A stretch of 36,512 bases of DNA from Sutterella sp. GTDB lineage: Bacteria; Pseudomonadota; Gammaproteobacteria; Burkholderiales; Burkholderiaceae_F. The stretch lies in the NCBI GenBank assembly GCA_019418605.1, contig DYBN01000010.1, positions 1 through 36,512 of the forward strand, in the 5' to 3' direction. Shown here piece after piece: positions 23,323-31,917 of the stretch. The position numbers were made by a program, and so were the translations under genes. The stretch's first letter is position 1; each line of letters opens with the position of its first letter. Below the pieces are notes generated by a model. It was given only the letters and a program-made list of their open reading frames with translations. It had not been told where the DNA came from and searched no databases.

Positions 23323-23808
23323 TCAACTCGCCGAATCCCCGGATTTCGGGTTTGCTGCACGGAGAGCTTCCTGCTCCCGCGGCCCGGGCTTTGAAGCGGC
23401 GGCAGCGCCAGCCCGGGGTTCATTACCCTTGGCTGCACTCTCGGCTTCGTCTGCATACTCTGCGGCGCCGGCATCACTATTCGCGTTGGCGGCATCTGCG
23501 TGCGGCCCGGCGCCGGAGGCAGCTGCAGCCGCCTCTTGCAGCACATCAAGGCTCTCGCGCATGGCCCGGGCAAAGGCGCAAAGCGCATCAAGCCAGGCGT
23601 CGACCTTGGCGGAGACTGCCGACGCGGCGGCCCGCACTTGATCGGGCCGCACGATCACCAGGGCCGCGGCAACGACCACAAACACGGCGCCCGCCGCCAA
23701 AACAAGGGCAAGCGCCATCGCCGCAAGCGCGAAGGCGGCAAGCAAAAGCACGGCCAAAAGAGCCGCCTTCAGGCACTTCGAACTCCAGGCTGCAAGTCTG
23801 CTTTGCAT
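23323..23808 (-). CDS. Membrane-anchored Ala-rich protein of the metal cluster
   Basis: A 161-aa hypothetical protein. Residues about 14-53 are strongly hydrophobic (LKAALLAVLLLAAFALAAMA, then LALVLAAGAVFVVVAAALVI) and look like one long hairpin or two membrane segments. After RPDQVRAAASAVSAKVDAWL the chain becomes helical, then Ala/Glu/Ser-rich and disordered to the end. No family is recognised. I start at the ATG at 23808, with GGGAG five bases upstream; the frame is open to 23937 but that part overlaps the preceding gene. It follows the HMA2-like gene by 62 bp and is probably the last gene of the operon starting at 27306. Confidence 0.6.
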   Translation of the reverse strand: MQSRLAAWSSKCLKAALLAVLLLAAFALAAMALALVLAAGAVFVVVAAALVIVRPDQVRAAASAVSAKVDAWLDALCAFARAMRESLDVLQEAAAAASGAGPHADAANANSDAGAAEYADEAESAAKGNEPRAGAAAASKPGPREQEALRAANPKSGDSAS

Positions 23809-23870
23809 CGTGACTCCCGTTTTGCCCGCCGCGAGCCGAAAGAATTCCTCCAAGCCTTCAACGGCGCGTT

Positions 23871-24416
23871 TTAAAGCACGCGGCGGTGCTGGTAGAGGTG
23901 CACAAGCGAGAGCAGCACAAAACCAAATCCCAGCCACGCGTGCAGACGCCTGCCGGCGGCAAGGGCCGCAACGCTTGCCGCGCCGAGCCCGAGCATCGCA
24001 CGGTTTTGCGCCGTGCGCCGCGCACGCTTGATGTTTGGAATGCCGGGCGCAAGCAGACGCGCGAATTCATCGCCCGCTTTTTGGCAGGCCTCCCGCACGG
24101 CAGGGAGACCGCACGTTTCTCCGCCCCCGCAGGATTGCTGCGTCTGTTGGGCGCCTTCGGGCTGCGCAGCGCAGCTCTCCACGTACCAGGCAAACCACGC
24201 CTTCAGGTCGTCGGCCGAAAGCTGCGTCTCGTCCCAATACAACAGAAGGCTTGCGGTTCGCGGGTTGATGTCGGCCGCCCGCACGCCTTCGACGCCTTCG
24301 ATCATCTCCTTGAGCGCGCGCACTTCGTCTGCGCCCAGGCCTTTGAGCGAGGCGTGGCGAATGCGCACGCGCCCCGGCACGTAGCTGCGGATGCAGGAGT
24401 CAATGTCAATCGTCAT
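23871..24416 (-). CDS. HMA2-like membrane protein (FezC-like)
   Basis: A 181-aa protein. The N-terminal about 75 residues form a heavy-metal-associated-type fold of the HMA2 kind, without the CxxC metal site. It has the characteristic SYVPGRVRIRHASLKG (about 11-26), then GVEGVRAADINPRTASLLLYWDE. A Cys-containing linker follows (CAAQPEGAQQTQQSCGGGET and CGLPAVREAC, about 82-115). The C-terminus is hydrophobic (AMLGLGAASVAALAAG, then LHAWLGFGFVLLSLVHLYQH). The same protein type accompanies P1B-6 ATPases in fez (ferrosome) clusters, where it is FezC. Here too it lies directly behind the ATPase gene, 77 bp apart. The start at 24416 has AAGGAAG upstream. It is a likely inner-membrane or vesicle-membrane component; function is inferred from context. 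Confidence 0.75.
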   Translation of the reverse strand: MTIDIDSCIRSYVPGRVRIRHASLKGLGADEVRALKEMIEGVEGVRAADINPRTASLLLYWDETQLSADDLKAWFAWYVESCAAQPEGAQQTQQSCGGGETCGLPAVREACQKAGDEFARLLAPGIPNIKRARRTAQNRAMLGLGAASVAALAAGRRLHAWLGFGFVLLSLVHLYQHRRVL

Positions 24417-24493
24417 CTTCCTTTGGTCCTTTTTCGTTTGTCTTCGCCGCCCTGCGGCGGGGGTTCGCCGCGGGCAGGACTTGTCTTAAAGCC

Positions 24494-26908
24494 TCACGCC
24501 TCCTGCGGGAGACTTTGAGAGGCATGCGCGGCCATCGCCTTGACGGCGCCCTGCACGGGATCGTCTTCGCTCTCAATCACAAAGCGGCGAAAGTGCGCGA
24601 GGGCGCCTGCAACGTCAAGCCTCTCTTCAAGGGGCGAGCGCATGGCGTTAAGACACACGCCGATTGTCGTGAGGTTGTGCAGAACGGCTCCCGCCGCGGG
24701 CGTGAGAAGCCCCGCAAGGCCCGCCCCCATAAAGGCCGTGTTCATCCCCACCGACACCCGGAAGTTCTGCCGGATGCGCGCCATCGCGGCGCGGCTCAAG
24801 TCGATGGCGCAGGGCAGATCCGCGAGCGTGCTGCGGGTTAAAACAACGTCGGCCACTTCCTGCGCAATGGCGCTTCCTTCTCTTAGCGTTGCCCCCACGT
24901 CGGCCGCCGACAATGCGGGGCTGTCGTTGATTCCGTCGCCCACCATGAGCACGCGGCAGCCCTCATTTTTGAGCTGCGTCACGTAGTCGGCCTTGTCTTC
25001 GGGAAGCACCTGCGCCCGATATTCCGTCACGCCAAGCTCGCGCGCGACGGCCGCGGCCGTCTTCTGATCGTCGCCCGTGAGCATCACGATGCGTCCGATG
25101 CCGCGCGCCTTGAGGTCTTCGACAACCTGCCGCGCTTCGGCTCTGACCGGATCGCGCACCCCGAGCACGCCCGCAAGGACGCCCGCGCGCGCCATGTAGA
25201 GAATGGATTTGCCTTCGCGCGAGAGCCGCTCGACGATCGCGGCCGCGGCGCTGCAGTCGACCCCTTCGTCGTCTTCGACAAAGTGGCGCGACCCGATCAC
25301 CACCTTTTCGCCTGCCACGCTCGAGCAAATGCCGTGCGCGACGATGTAGCGCACTTTGGCGTCGTGCACTTCGTCGGCGTGATAAAGACCTTTTCGGGCC
25401 GCCGCCTCGACGATGGAGCGCGACACCGGGTGCGGAAAATGCTCTTCCAGGCACGCGGCAAGCCGCAACAGCTCATCTGGCTCTGCGGAACAATCAACCG
25501 GCACCACGTCGGTCAATTCGGGCGAGGCCTGCGTAAGCGTCCCCGTCTTGTCAAAGACGACGGTGTCAACTTCCGAGAGCGCCTCAAGGTATCGCCCGCC
25601 CTTGACGAGCATTCCCTTTTGCGCGCCCTCCTTCATGGCGGTGAGAATTGCCAGGGGCGTTGCGAGCCGCAGCGCGCACGAGTAGTCCACAAGGAGCACC
25701 GCAGCCGTGCGCGTAAGGCTTCGCGTCATTAAAAACACGAGGGCCGCAAGCGCAAAGTTGTAGGGCACGATGGCGTCAGCCATGCGCTCGGCCCGGCCCT
25801 GAATGCCGGCCTTCGCTTCTTCGCTCGTTTCAATGAAGTCGATGATTTTTGCTAGCCGCGTCCCGCCCCCGACTTCGGTGGGCGCGATGTCAATTTCCCC
25901 CTCTTCGAGCACCGTGCCCGCAAAGACGACGCTGCCCGCGGCGCGGTGCACGGCAAGGGGCTCGCCCGTCATGCTCGCCTGATTGACGGCGCCCACGCCC
26001 GCGACGACCTTGCCGTCAACAGGAATCGTGCTTCCCGCGCGCACCACGATCACGTCGTCTTTGGCGGCGTCCTTAAGCGCAATCTCCACGACCGCCCCGG
26101 CTCGGCGCACCCAGACGCGGTCAACCTTGAGCGCGAGCTGATCAGCGAGACTTTCAAGCGACTTTTTGCGGGTGTAGCTCTCCAAGAGCTCTCCCAGGCC
26201 AAGAAGCAGCACCACGAGGCCCGCCGTTTTGAAGTCGCGCCGCAAAAGCGAGACTGCCACGGCGGCAGCGTCGAGCACCTCGACATTGAGCTTGCCGCGA
26301 AAAAGCTCCCCTACGCCCTTCAAAATGACCGGCACGGCCCCAAGCACCGCATTGATTGCATTGACCGCAAGCGGCATAAAGGGCCGCACGGTAAACCAGC
26401 TCACAAGGGGCGAGAGATCAATCAGGCCAAGAGAAGAGGCCTTTGCGCCTGACTCCGTCTGCGAGGAGGGGACCTGTGCCTGCCCCTCGCCGTGCGGAGA
26501 AGCTGCAGACGCTCGCGTGCGCCCCGGTGAAGGCAAGAGCGCCCGCACGATCGGCATGCCGCGCACGCCCTGCGCAAAAAGATGCACCAAGCCCGCGCCC
26601 GGCCTGGCTCGTGAGCACGCTTTGCGCGCACGCGCAAGCGCTGCGTCTTCGACCAGCTTGCGTCTCACATCGCGCAGCATCGGCGGCTTTGTTGCAAAGC
26701 CCGCAAGGCAACGCGCGACAAGCGCGCGCGAAGCCGTACTCTCAACCGTACAGATGACCGAGCCCGTGCGCGGATTGACTCTGACGCCCGTGACGCCCGC
26801 AAGCGCGGAAATCTCGTCGGCAATGAGCGCCGCGCTCGCCCTTGTCATCGTCTGCGCCGTCTTCCAGCGCTGTCTGCTGCCCGTCTGATGCACCAATTCA
26901 AAATGCAT
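24494..26908 (-). CDS. P1B-type metal-transporting ATPase (FezB-like)
   Basis: An 804-aa P-type ATPase. The N-terminus has an HMA2-like domain without CxxC (MHFELVHQTGSRQRWKTAQT, then VTGVRVNPRTGSVICTVES). A low-complexity linker follows (about 100-165), then the P1B core. The core has the actuator loop SMTGEPL (about 309-315), the phosphorylation site DKTGTLT (about Asp453) and the hinge MVGDGINDSPALS (about 655-667). The transmembrane metal motif, usually CPC, reads SCALRLATP (about 408-416), as I recall for subgroup P1B-6, whose cargo is proposed to be iron. That assignment is from memory. GGGAGG precedes the ATG at 26908. The surrounding genes and Fur-like sites support iron handling: loading iron into a membrane compartment, as in ferrosomes, or exporting it. 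An ordinary heavy-metal efflux pump is the alternative. Confidence 0.88.
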   Translation of the reverse strand: MHFELVHQTGSRQRWKTAQTMTRASAALIADEISALAGVTGVRVNPRTGSVICTVESTASRALVARCLAGFATKPPMLRDVRRKLVEDAALARARKACSRARPGAGLVHLFAQGVRGMPIVRALLPSPGRTRASAASPHGEGQAQVPSSQTESGAKASSLGLIDLSPLVSWFTVRPFMPLAVNAINAVLGAVPVILKGVGELFRGKLNVEVLDAAAVAVSLLRRDFKTAGLVVLLLGLGELLESYTRKKSLESLADQLALKVDRVWVRRAGAVVEIALKDAAKDDVIVVRAGSTIPVDGKVVAGVGAVNQASMTGEPLAVHRAAGSVVFAGTVLEEGEIDIAPTEVGGGTRLAKIIDFIETSEEAKAGIQGRAERMADAIVPYNFALAALVFLMTRSLTRTAAVLLVDYSCALRLATPLAILTAMKEGAQKGMLVKGGRYLEALSEVDTVVFDKTGTLTQASPELTDVVPVDCSAEPDELLRLAACLEEHFPHPVSRSIVEAAARKGLYHADEVHDAKVRYIVAHGICSSVAGEKVVIGSRHFVEDDEGVDCSAAAAIVERLSREGKSILYMARAGVLAGVLGVRDPVRAEARQVVEDLKARGIGRIVMLTGDDQKTAAAVARELGVTEYRAQVLPEDKADYVTQLKNEGCRVLMVGDGINDSPALSAADVGATLREGSAIAQEVADVVLTRSTLADLPCAIDLSRAAMARIRQNFRVSVGMNTAFMGAGLAGLLTPAAGAVLHNLTTIGVCLNAMRSPLEERLDVAGALAHFRRFVIESEDDPVQGAVKAMAAHASQSLPQEA

Positions 26909-26973
26909 GCGCCCGCCGCCTCCCGTCGTCGTTGTTTGTCTTCGGCTCTTTGTCTTCTTGTCGGGCTGCCGCC

Positions 26974-27306
26974 TTAAGAGGCGGCCGCGGCTGCTGCCGG
27001 TGCAGAGGGCTCCTCGGCAGGGGCTTCGCTTTGCGCGGCCAATTGCGTCTCATTGGTCTCGCGGGCTTCGCGCGCCTGGCGCTTGGCTTCGGTCTTGACC
27101 TGCGCTTCGGCCACGACGTCTTCGATGTCTTCGCGCACGCTCTCAACGCCTGCCATTACTTTGTCGCGCAACTGCATGCCGCCGCTTACAAGGTCGCTTG
27201 CAAGGGGCTTGATGTCAAGCCGCCCCCGGGAAATGGCAACGGCGCCGAGCGCGCCGACCACCAGTCCGCCCAGAAAGAAAAGTCCGCACTTGGTCGTGGT
27301 ATTCAT
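26974..27306 (-). CDS. Glycine-rich membrane-anchored protein (DUF6110/FezA-like)
   Basis: A 110-aa protein with an N-terminal membrane segment rich in glycine (CGLFFLGGLVVGALGAVAIS, about 7-26). An amphipathic helix follows (SDLVSGGMQLRDKVMAGVES and VREDIEDVVAEAQ), then an Ala/Glu/Pro-rich tail ending in poly-Ala. This layout is what I remember for the DUF6110 proteins in fez clusters of clostridia (FezA): a glycine-zipper membrane helix and an acidic helix with ALRAKD-like and EDI-A motifs. The ATG at 27306 follows AGGAG. It is the first gene of the minus-strand operon, 65 bp before the ATPase, with a Fur-like box about 155 bases upstream. The family assignment needs a profile search. Confidence 0.6.
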   Translation of the reverse strand: MNTTTKCGLFFLGGLVVGALGAVAISRGRLDIKPLASDLVSGGMQLRDKVMAGVESVREDIEDVVAEAQVKTEAKRQAREARETNETQLAAQSEAPAEEPSAPAAAAAAS

Positions 27307-27459
27307 CGCGTGTTTCTCCTTGATTGACTGCAAAAAGACGCTGAGGGCTTCTGCTTGAGGCCGCACGCGTCTTTGCACATGTTTTTTGTCCTGCTTGTTC
27401 GTACTGCAGGCCGCTGAGCCTGCGGGCCTCGAAGGCCTGCGGTGCATTTTGTCATAAAC

Positions 27460-27478
27460 GAAATGAGAATGGTTACAA
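27460..27478. promoter_or_regulatory. Fur-like box 2, upstream of the metal operon
   Basis: GAAATGAGAATGGTTACAA (27460-27478) contains the left Fur half TGAGAAT and a degenerate right half. It matches the palindromic core TGATAATCATTATCA at about 10 of 15 positions by eye and shares its first half exactly with Fur box 1. It lies upstream of the 110-aa gene and would place the whole cluster under iron control. Confidence 0.55.
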
Positions 27479-27695
27479 GCCGCATTTAGTATTTTGTCCA
27501 TGTTCCGGGCTCTGCACCCGTTGCGAAGGAGCCTCAGTGCATGCGCTTCTCACCGTGCGTCATGCCGTGCGGCGCGTGCAAACCGATTAACATAAGGATC
27601 GGCTCGAATCCACAATCCGAATCCTTTCCTTAGCACCCTCTTCTGTCCTGCCGCGTGCCTTGCTCCTCACCTCGGGGCAGGCCGGCCTGTTTCGC

Positions 27696-30464
27696 ATGAT
27701 TGATGTCCGCGTCAAGCGCTTAGTTCTCGGCTTTGTCGTCCTCCTCGCCCTGCTTGCCTTAGGCGCGGTGGCCGCGCTTTTTCTCTGGGTCAACGAGAAG
27801 GCGGTGCAAAACACCGTCGCCTCCTTTGCCGAAACCTCGCTCGGCGTGAACGTGCGCTTTGAGGGGCCGGTAAAGCTCAAGCGCCTCTCTTCCCTTGAAG
27901 TGTCGCTGCCCGCAATGACCTTCACGGACAAAACGACCGACGAGCCCGTCGGCCGCATCGCCGCGGCCCGCGCCGACGTCTCGCTCTGGTCCCTTGCTCT
28001 TGGGGCCGTGCACGTCAATTCCATCGACATCGAGGGGCTTGAGGCCGCGCTCTCCGTGCCCGGGCTCTCGGGCAACGCCCTTTTTGACCACACCTTCGGC
28101 GCGGTGAAGTTTCCCGAAGACCTGCGGGTGTCTGCGCTTGCCCTCTCAAAGTCGCGCGTAACGCTTGACGTTGCAGCGCAAGAGGAGAAACAGGCAGAGG
28201 CCCAGCGCTTTCTTCTTACAGACCTCACTCTCACGCTCGGGCGCTTTTCGCCCGAGATGACCACGCCTTTTGAGCTCAGCACCCGGTTTGAGGCAATTGA
28301 CGGCGAGGGCCGCGCCGCGGCCCTGCCCGAACTCGAGATGCCCGTTCTTGAGGCCTCGGGCGAGTCCGCGCCCGAAACGCAGGATGCGAAAGCCGACTCC
28401 GAAACCCCGCAGTCCGCGCTTGAAGCCGCACCCGACTCTGCCCCTGCCTCTGTCGCTGCGCCCGAGTCCGCCTCTGAAAATGCAGCTGAGAGCTCGCCAG
28501 CCGAGGCTTCCTCGGAGGCTTCCGGCGCCGCCGCCCAGGCTCTCACGCCCGAGGCCGCGGCTCCTGACGTTCAGCCCCCTGCTGAAAACGCTTCCGAGTC
28601 CCCTTCCGAGTCCCCTTCCGAATCCGCCTCCGGCGTATCAGACGCAGCGCAGGACGTGCACGAAGCCGTGCGCGAGCGCCGCGCTCTTTCCCGGCACGAA
28701 GAAACTATCGAACCGGCGGCACCCCCGCAGGAAGAGGCTGCGCAGCAAGAGCCTGAGGCGCCTGCCGCAACCCAAGCCCCCGACCCGTCGGCCGCAACCG
28801 GAACCGACGCACCCGCAGAGCCCTCTGAATCCTCCCCGACTGAGCCCGCTGCCCCGGAGTCCGCGCCGCAGCAGGAGGCGCAGGCGCGCTCCTTCTTCAT
28901 TTCGGAAGCCCGTGCGCAGCAGCCCTTGCCCGCCTCCACTGAGACGCCCCAGAGCGCCGCAGGGGAAGCCGCCGGCGCGGTACCGTCGCTTTTGCAGAGC
29001 TTTGATCCCAGCCGCATCGCGGGCCTGGTGTCGGCGACCGGAACGCTTGAGCTTTCCACGGCCAACCGCTACGTGATGCTCGAGCACCTTAATTTCTCGG
29101 CCGAAGTCTTCTACGACGCCGTGCAGACCACGGCCGTCGCCACGGCCGACCTCGTGCGCTTTAAGGGCGAAGAGCTCTCGGGCATGAACGCCGAAGTCAC
29201 CCTCTCGCGCCCGCAGCAGGCCTCGGGCGACATTCACATCGGCGCCGTCGACTTCCGTCTGCGTCCGGGCGTTTTTGAAAGCCCCGAGATGCGCGTGGCG
29301 CACAGCCTCGTGCAGGAGGGCCGCACGAGCACGCTCGAGGCAACAAGCACGGTGCGCGCCGACCTCAAGGCGGGCAAGGCCGACTTTGACAGCTTCTCGG
29401 CGCGCGTGACGGTCACGGGCGACAAGACCCTTCCCGAGGGGTTTGAGGCCTCCTTGTCGGGGTTCGTGCACGCCGATCTGGCCTCCCGCGAGGCCGAGGT
29501 GGGGCTCTCGGGGTCCTTTGCCGCGGCGCCCGTCTCCTACAACGGCACGATTGCGCTGCTGGGCGTGCCGCGCTTTAGAGGCGAATTGATGGTGGGCGAA
29601 CTCAACACCGCCCGGCTGCCCGCGCTGCAAAACCTCGACTGGATGCGCATGATCGACTTTGCGGGCGGGCTCAGAATCGGCAACATCGTCTCGGGCCCCT
29701 TTGCGGCAACGCAGCTGCACGCCCAGCTCTCGGTGGGAGAGGGCCTGGCGCAGTTCTCCGACCTGATCGTCAATCTGGCGCAGGGGCGCGTCCTCGGGGG
29801 CCTGCAGGTCACCGATGCGGGCGAGTGGCTCTTTAAGGGGCGCATCGACGGCGTCAACCTCGATCAGCTTTTGATGGGCCTTGGCGCCACGCCTCTTGTG
29901 TCTGGTGTTGCCAACGGCGACATTGCGCTCACGGGCAGCCGCCTTGAGGCCGAACGGTTTTCGGCTTCCGCCTCGCTCAACGTCCTGCGCGGGGCCTATC
30001 ACGGCATTGATCTTGAGGCGGCCCGCCGCGTCGTCATCCGCACGGGCAAGGAAGAAGACATCACGCGGCAGGGCGCAAAAACAACCTTTGACGAGGCCGC
30101 GGCACAAGTCTCGATTCGCGGCGGCAGGCTCACGATTGCCGACATCTCCGCGCGCTCGGTTTATTTAAAGAGCGCCGGAGAGGCGCACGTCGATCTCGGC
30201 ACGGGCGCAATTGAAGGGAAACTGCGCAGCACCTTCGCTCCGATGCACGGCGAGCCGTCGATCCACCTTCTTGCAACGCTCTCGGGCCCGGGCCTTGCCC
30301 CCGTCTGGACCTTTGACTGGCAGCAGGCCTCGCAGGCACTCTCGCGCGCGCAGGGCAGGCCCCTTCTCAAGTCCCCCGCCCGCAAGGGCGCATCCCAGGG
30401 CGAGACCAAAGAGGAGGCCCCGCGCAGCATCTGGCAGAGCGTGCGCGACTTCTTCAAGTTCTAA
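27696..30464 (+). CDS. AsmA-family protein with low-complexity insert
   Basis: A 922-aa AsmA-like envelope protein. Family members are anchored in the inner membrane by one N-terminal helix, span the periplasm, and are linked to phospholipid or outer-membrane homeostasis. The helix is at about 8-30 (VLGFVVLLALLALGAVAALF), followed by the N-terminal AsmA domain (VNVRFEGPVKLKRLSSLEVS, then LPAMTF). The C-terminal AsmA domain fills about 600-890 (GVANGDIALTGSRLEAERFSA, FDEAAAQVSIRGGRLTIADI). Between them, about 215-430, lies a Pro/Ala/Glu/Ser-rich disordered insert with a 12-bp tandem repeat (28592-28627, SESP units) that is not normal for the family. The ATG at 27696 is chosen over the upstream TTG because the signal anchor starts there. 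It appears monocistronic with a terminator. Confidence 0.88.
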   Translation: MIDVRVKRLVLGFVVLLALLALGAVAALFLWVNEKAVQNTVASFAETSLGVNVRFEGPVKLKRLSSLEVSLPAMTFTDKTTDEPVGRIAAARADVSLWSLALGAVHVNSIDIEGLEAALSVPGLSGNALFDHTFGAVKFPEDLRVSALALSKSRVTLDVAAQEEKQAEAQRFLLTDLTLTLGRFSPEMTTPFELSTRFEAIDGEGRAAALPELEMPVLEASGESAPETQDAKADSETPQSALEAAPDSAPASVAAPESASENAAESSPAEASSEASGAAAQALTPEAAAPDVQPPAENASESPSESPSESASGVSDAAQDVHEAVRERRALSRHEETIEPAAPPQEEAAQQEPEAPAATQAPDPSAATGTDAPAEPSESSPTEPAAPESAPQQEAQARSFFISEARAQQPLPASTETPQSAAGEAAGAVPSLLQSFDPSRIAGLVSATGTLELSTANRYVMLEHLNFSAEVFYDAVQTTAVATADLVRFKGEELSGMNAEVTLSRPQQASGDIHIGAVDFRLRPGVFESPEMRVAHSLVQEGRTSTLEATSTVRADLKAGKADFDSFSARVTVTGDKTLPEGFEASLSGFVHADLASREAEVGLSGSFAAAPVSYNGTIALLGVPRFRGELMVGELNTARLPALQNLDWMRMIDFAGGLRIGNIVSGPFAATQLHAQLSVGEGLAQFSDLIVNLAQGRVLGGLQVTDAGEWLFKGRIDGVNLDQLLMGLGATPLVSGVANGDIALTGSRLEAERFSASASLNVLRGAYHGIDLEAARRVVIRTGKEEDITRQGAKTTFDEAAAQVSIRGGRLTIADISARSVYLKSAGEAHVDLGTGAIEGKLRSTFAPMHGEPSIHLLATLSGPGLAPVWTFDWQQASQALSRAQGRPLLKSPARKGASQGETKEEAPRSIWQSVRDFFKF
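28592..28627 (+). repeat. 12-bp tandem repeat coding SESP units
   Basis: TTCCGAGTCCCC occurs twice in tandem, followed by a third degenerate unit, TTCCGAATCCGC. It lies inside the disordered insert of the AsmA-like gene and keeps frame, so changes in copy number would alter insert length only. Confidence 0.75.
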
Positions 30465-31057
30465 GCCCGGGAAAGAACAACCCATCCGCGGGTACGCACG
30501 GCGTCTTCGCCTTCTTCGGGTCTCCATCGGCCCGCAGGAAGCGAAGGCGCTTTTTTTTCGTTTGGCCGGGGGCAAAGCGCCGCGCCGTCACGCGCCTTTC
30601 CTGGCCACCCCGTCGGCCAACACGCCTGCCAATCCGGTGATGTCAAAGGGCTTCTTTTGCGCGTTTTCGCATGAAGCACCCCGCTGCAGGGACAATTTGC
30701 CGGGCACTTTGTGAAAATCGCAAACTATTGTGTACAAACGGGCTAGGCAAAGCGCACCGTGCGGTGCACACTCGGGCTTGAAAGGCAGGACTAAAACAAG
30801 CTTTTTTTCAGCGTGCAGACGGGCAAGAAAGAAACGACAAACCGCGCCCGCCCGGCACGTTGCGCCTGCCCCGCAACCCCGAAAAAAGAAAAATTTGAAC
30901 CCGCCTCCCTGCGGCGACCCCGCTGCTGCAGGACGGCGCATGGCGTCCAACAAAAAATGCCGAGAAAAAATCACCGCCCGTTTGCGGCGCGCAAGCGCCC
31001 TGCGCTCCCAGCGCCCGACCCGAGGCCCGTCTCCCGGCATCCCAAGGAGAATGCGCG
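30465..31057 (+). other. Intergenic region before the electron-transfer cluster
   Basis: These 593 bp contain no convincing gene. After the AsmA terminator there is a short inverted repeat, GCACCG-TG-CGGTGC (30754-30767), possibly an operator. Just upstream (30728-30737) is TTGTGTACAA. The promoter of the downstream cluster must lie here, but I see no clear FNR box (TTGAT-N4-ATCAA). AAGGAGA at 31044-31050 is the ribosome-binding site of the next gene. Confidence 0.5.
30501..30558 (+). terminator. Terminator of AsmA-like gene
   Basis: GCGTCTTCGC (30501-30510) pairs with GCGAAGGCGC (30541-30550), with one G-U pair, and is followed by eight T (30551-30558). Confidence 0.75.
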
Positions 31058-31879
31058 ATGCCCGAAACCTCCACGACATTGATGCTTTTTTCCGCGCTGC
31101 TCACAATGGGCGCGGGACTTGCAGCGGCCACGGCCGCAGGCGAACAAAAGGGCTTTCCGGTGCGCGTGCTCTTTGCTTCGGCTGCCTCTTCGGTCATCTG
31201 CTTTGCCGCGGGCGCGGCGGCGGCCGTCGCCAACCTCGGGCGCCCCTCGATGATCTTCGGCGTGCTCGCCAACCCCGGCACGCCGATCTTTGAGCAGTTC
31301 GTGCTGCTGTCGGCCTCGATGCTTGCCGTGCTCGTCTACCTCGCGGCGCTCTACCGGGGCGCGCAGGCAACAACGTGCGCAAAGATTGCGGCCGCAGCGG
31401 CCCTTCTTGCGATCGCGCTTGTCTTCGTTTTGGGAAAAAGCCGCGTCATGCCCTGGCGCGCGGCTTGGAACACGTGGACGCTCGTGCTCTCGCCCTTGGG
31501 CTGGACGGCGGTGTTTGCGGCCGCGGGCTTTGCTCTCATGGCCTCGCGGGCCGAAGACGACCCGCACCCGGTCTGGCTTGCGGGCAGCGCCGTGACGGCC
31601 CTGATCTGCGCGGCGATTTACCTTGCCGCCCTTGCGGCTTCCGGCAACGGCGAAGCCGTGGAGGCCGCAGGCCGCGCGCTCACGGGCAGCGTCTCGTCGC
31701 TTTTTTGGGGCGGCATGGTGCTCTGCGGCGTCTTCATTCCCCTTGCGGCAAGCTTTGCCATGCGCCGGGCCCCAGCGGTGTGCGCCGCTCTCAGCATGGC
31801 GGGCGCCTTTGCGGCCGTGTGCTGCAACCACCTTTTGGTCTCGGCCCTGGGCGAGAGACTCTGGCAGTTTTTTGGCTAG
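31058..31879 (+). CDS. DmsC-like membrane anchor subunit
   Basis: A 273-aa polytopic membrane protein of the DmsC type, the quinol-oxidising anchor of DMSO-reductase-like molybdoenzymes. About eight hydrophobic segments are visible. The order and spacing are those of DmsC: a short N-terminal stretch and helix 1 with LLTMGAGLAAATAAG, then FAAGAAAAVANLGRPSMIFGV, where the LGRP motif is typical. FVLLSASMLAVLVYLAALYRG, GKSRVMPWRAAWNTW (about 125-139) and SPLGWTAVFAAAGFALM follow. AAGGAGA eight bases upstream fixes the start at 31058. It is the first gene of a four-gene block of iron-sulfur proteins. No dmsA or dmsB lies next to it, so it probably passes electrons to or from the quinone pool for the following proteins. 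Confidence 0.8.
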   Translation: MPETSTTLMLFSALLTMGAGLAAATAAGEQKGFPVRVLFASAASSVICFAAGAAAAVANLGRPSMIFGVLANPGTPIFEQFVLLSASMLAVLVYLAALYRGAQATTCAKIAAAAALLAIALVFVLGKSRVMPWRAAWNTWTLVLSPLGWTAVFAAAGFALMASRAEDDPHPVWLAGSAVTALICAAIYLAALAASGNGEAVEAAGRALTGSVSSLFWGGMVLCGVFIPLAASFAMRRAPAVCAALSMAGAFAAVCCNHLLVSALGERLWQFFG

Positions 31880-31917
31880 GGGCCCCGCTTCCATCGACGC
31901 CTTGAAGCACGTTTGAG

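Noticed and set aside
28638..30107. 489-aa open frame antisense to the AsmA-like gene
   Set aside because: It arises from the GC-rich third positions of the real gene. It is Gly/Arg-rich without any recognisable domain.
30728..30737. TTGTGTACAA as an FNR site for the electron-transfer cluster
   Set aside because: It does not match TTGAT-N4-ATCAA and is not a clean palindrome. No oxygen-control site is claimed.
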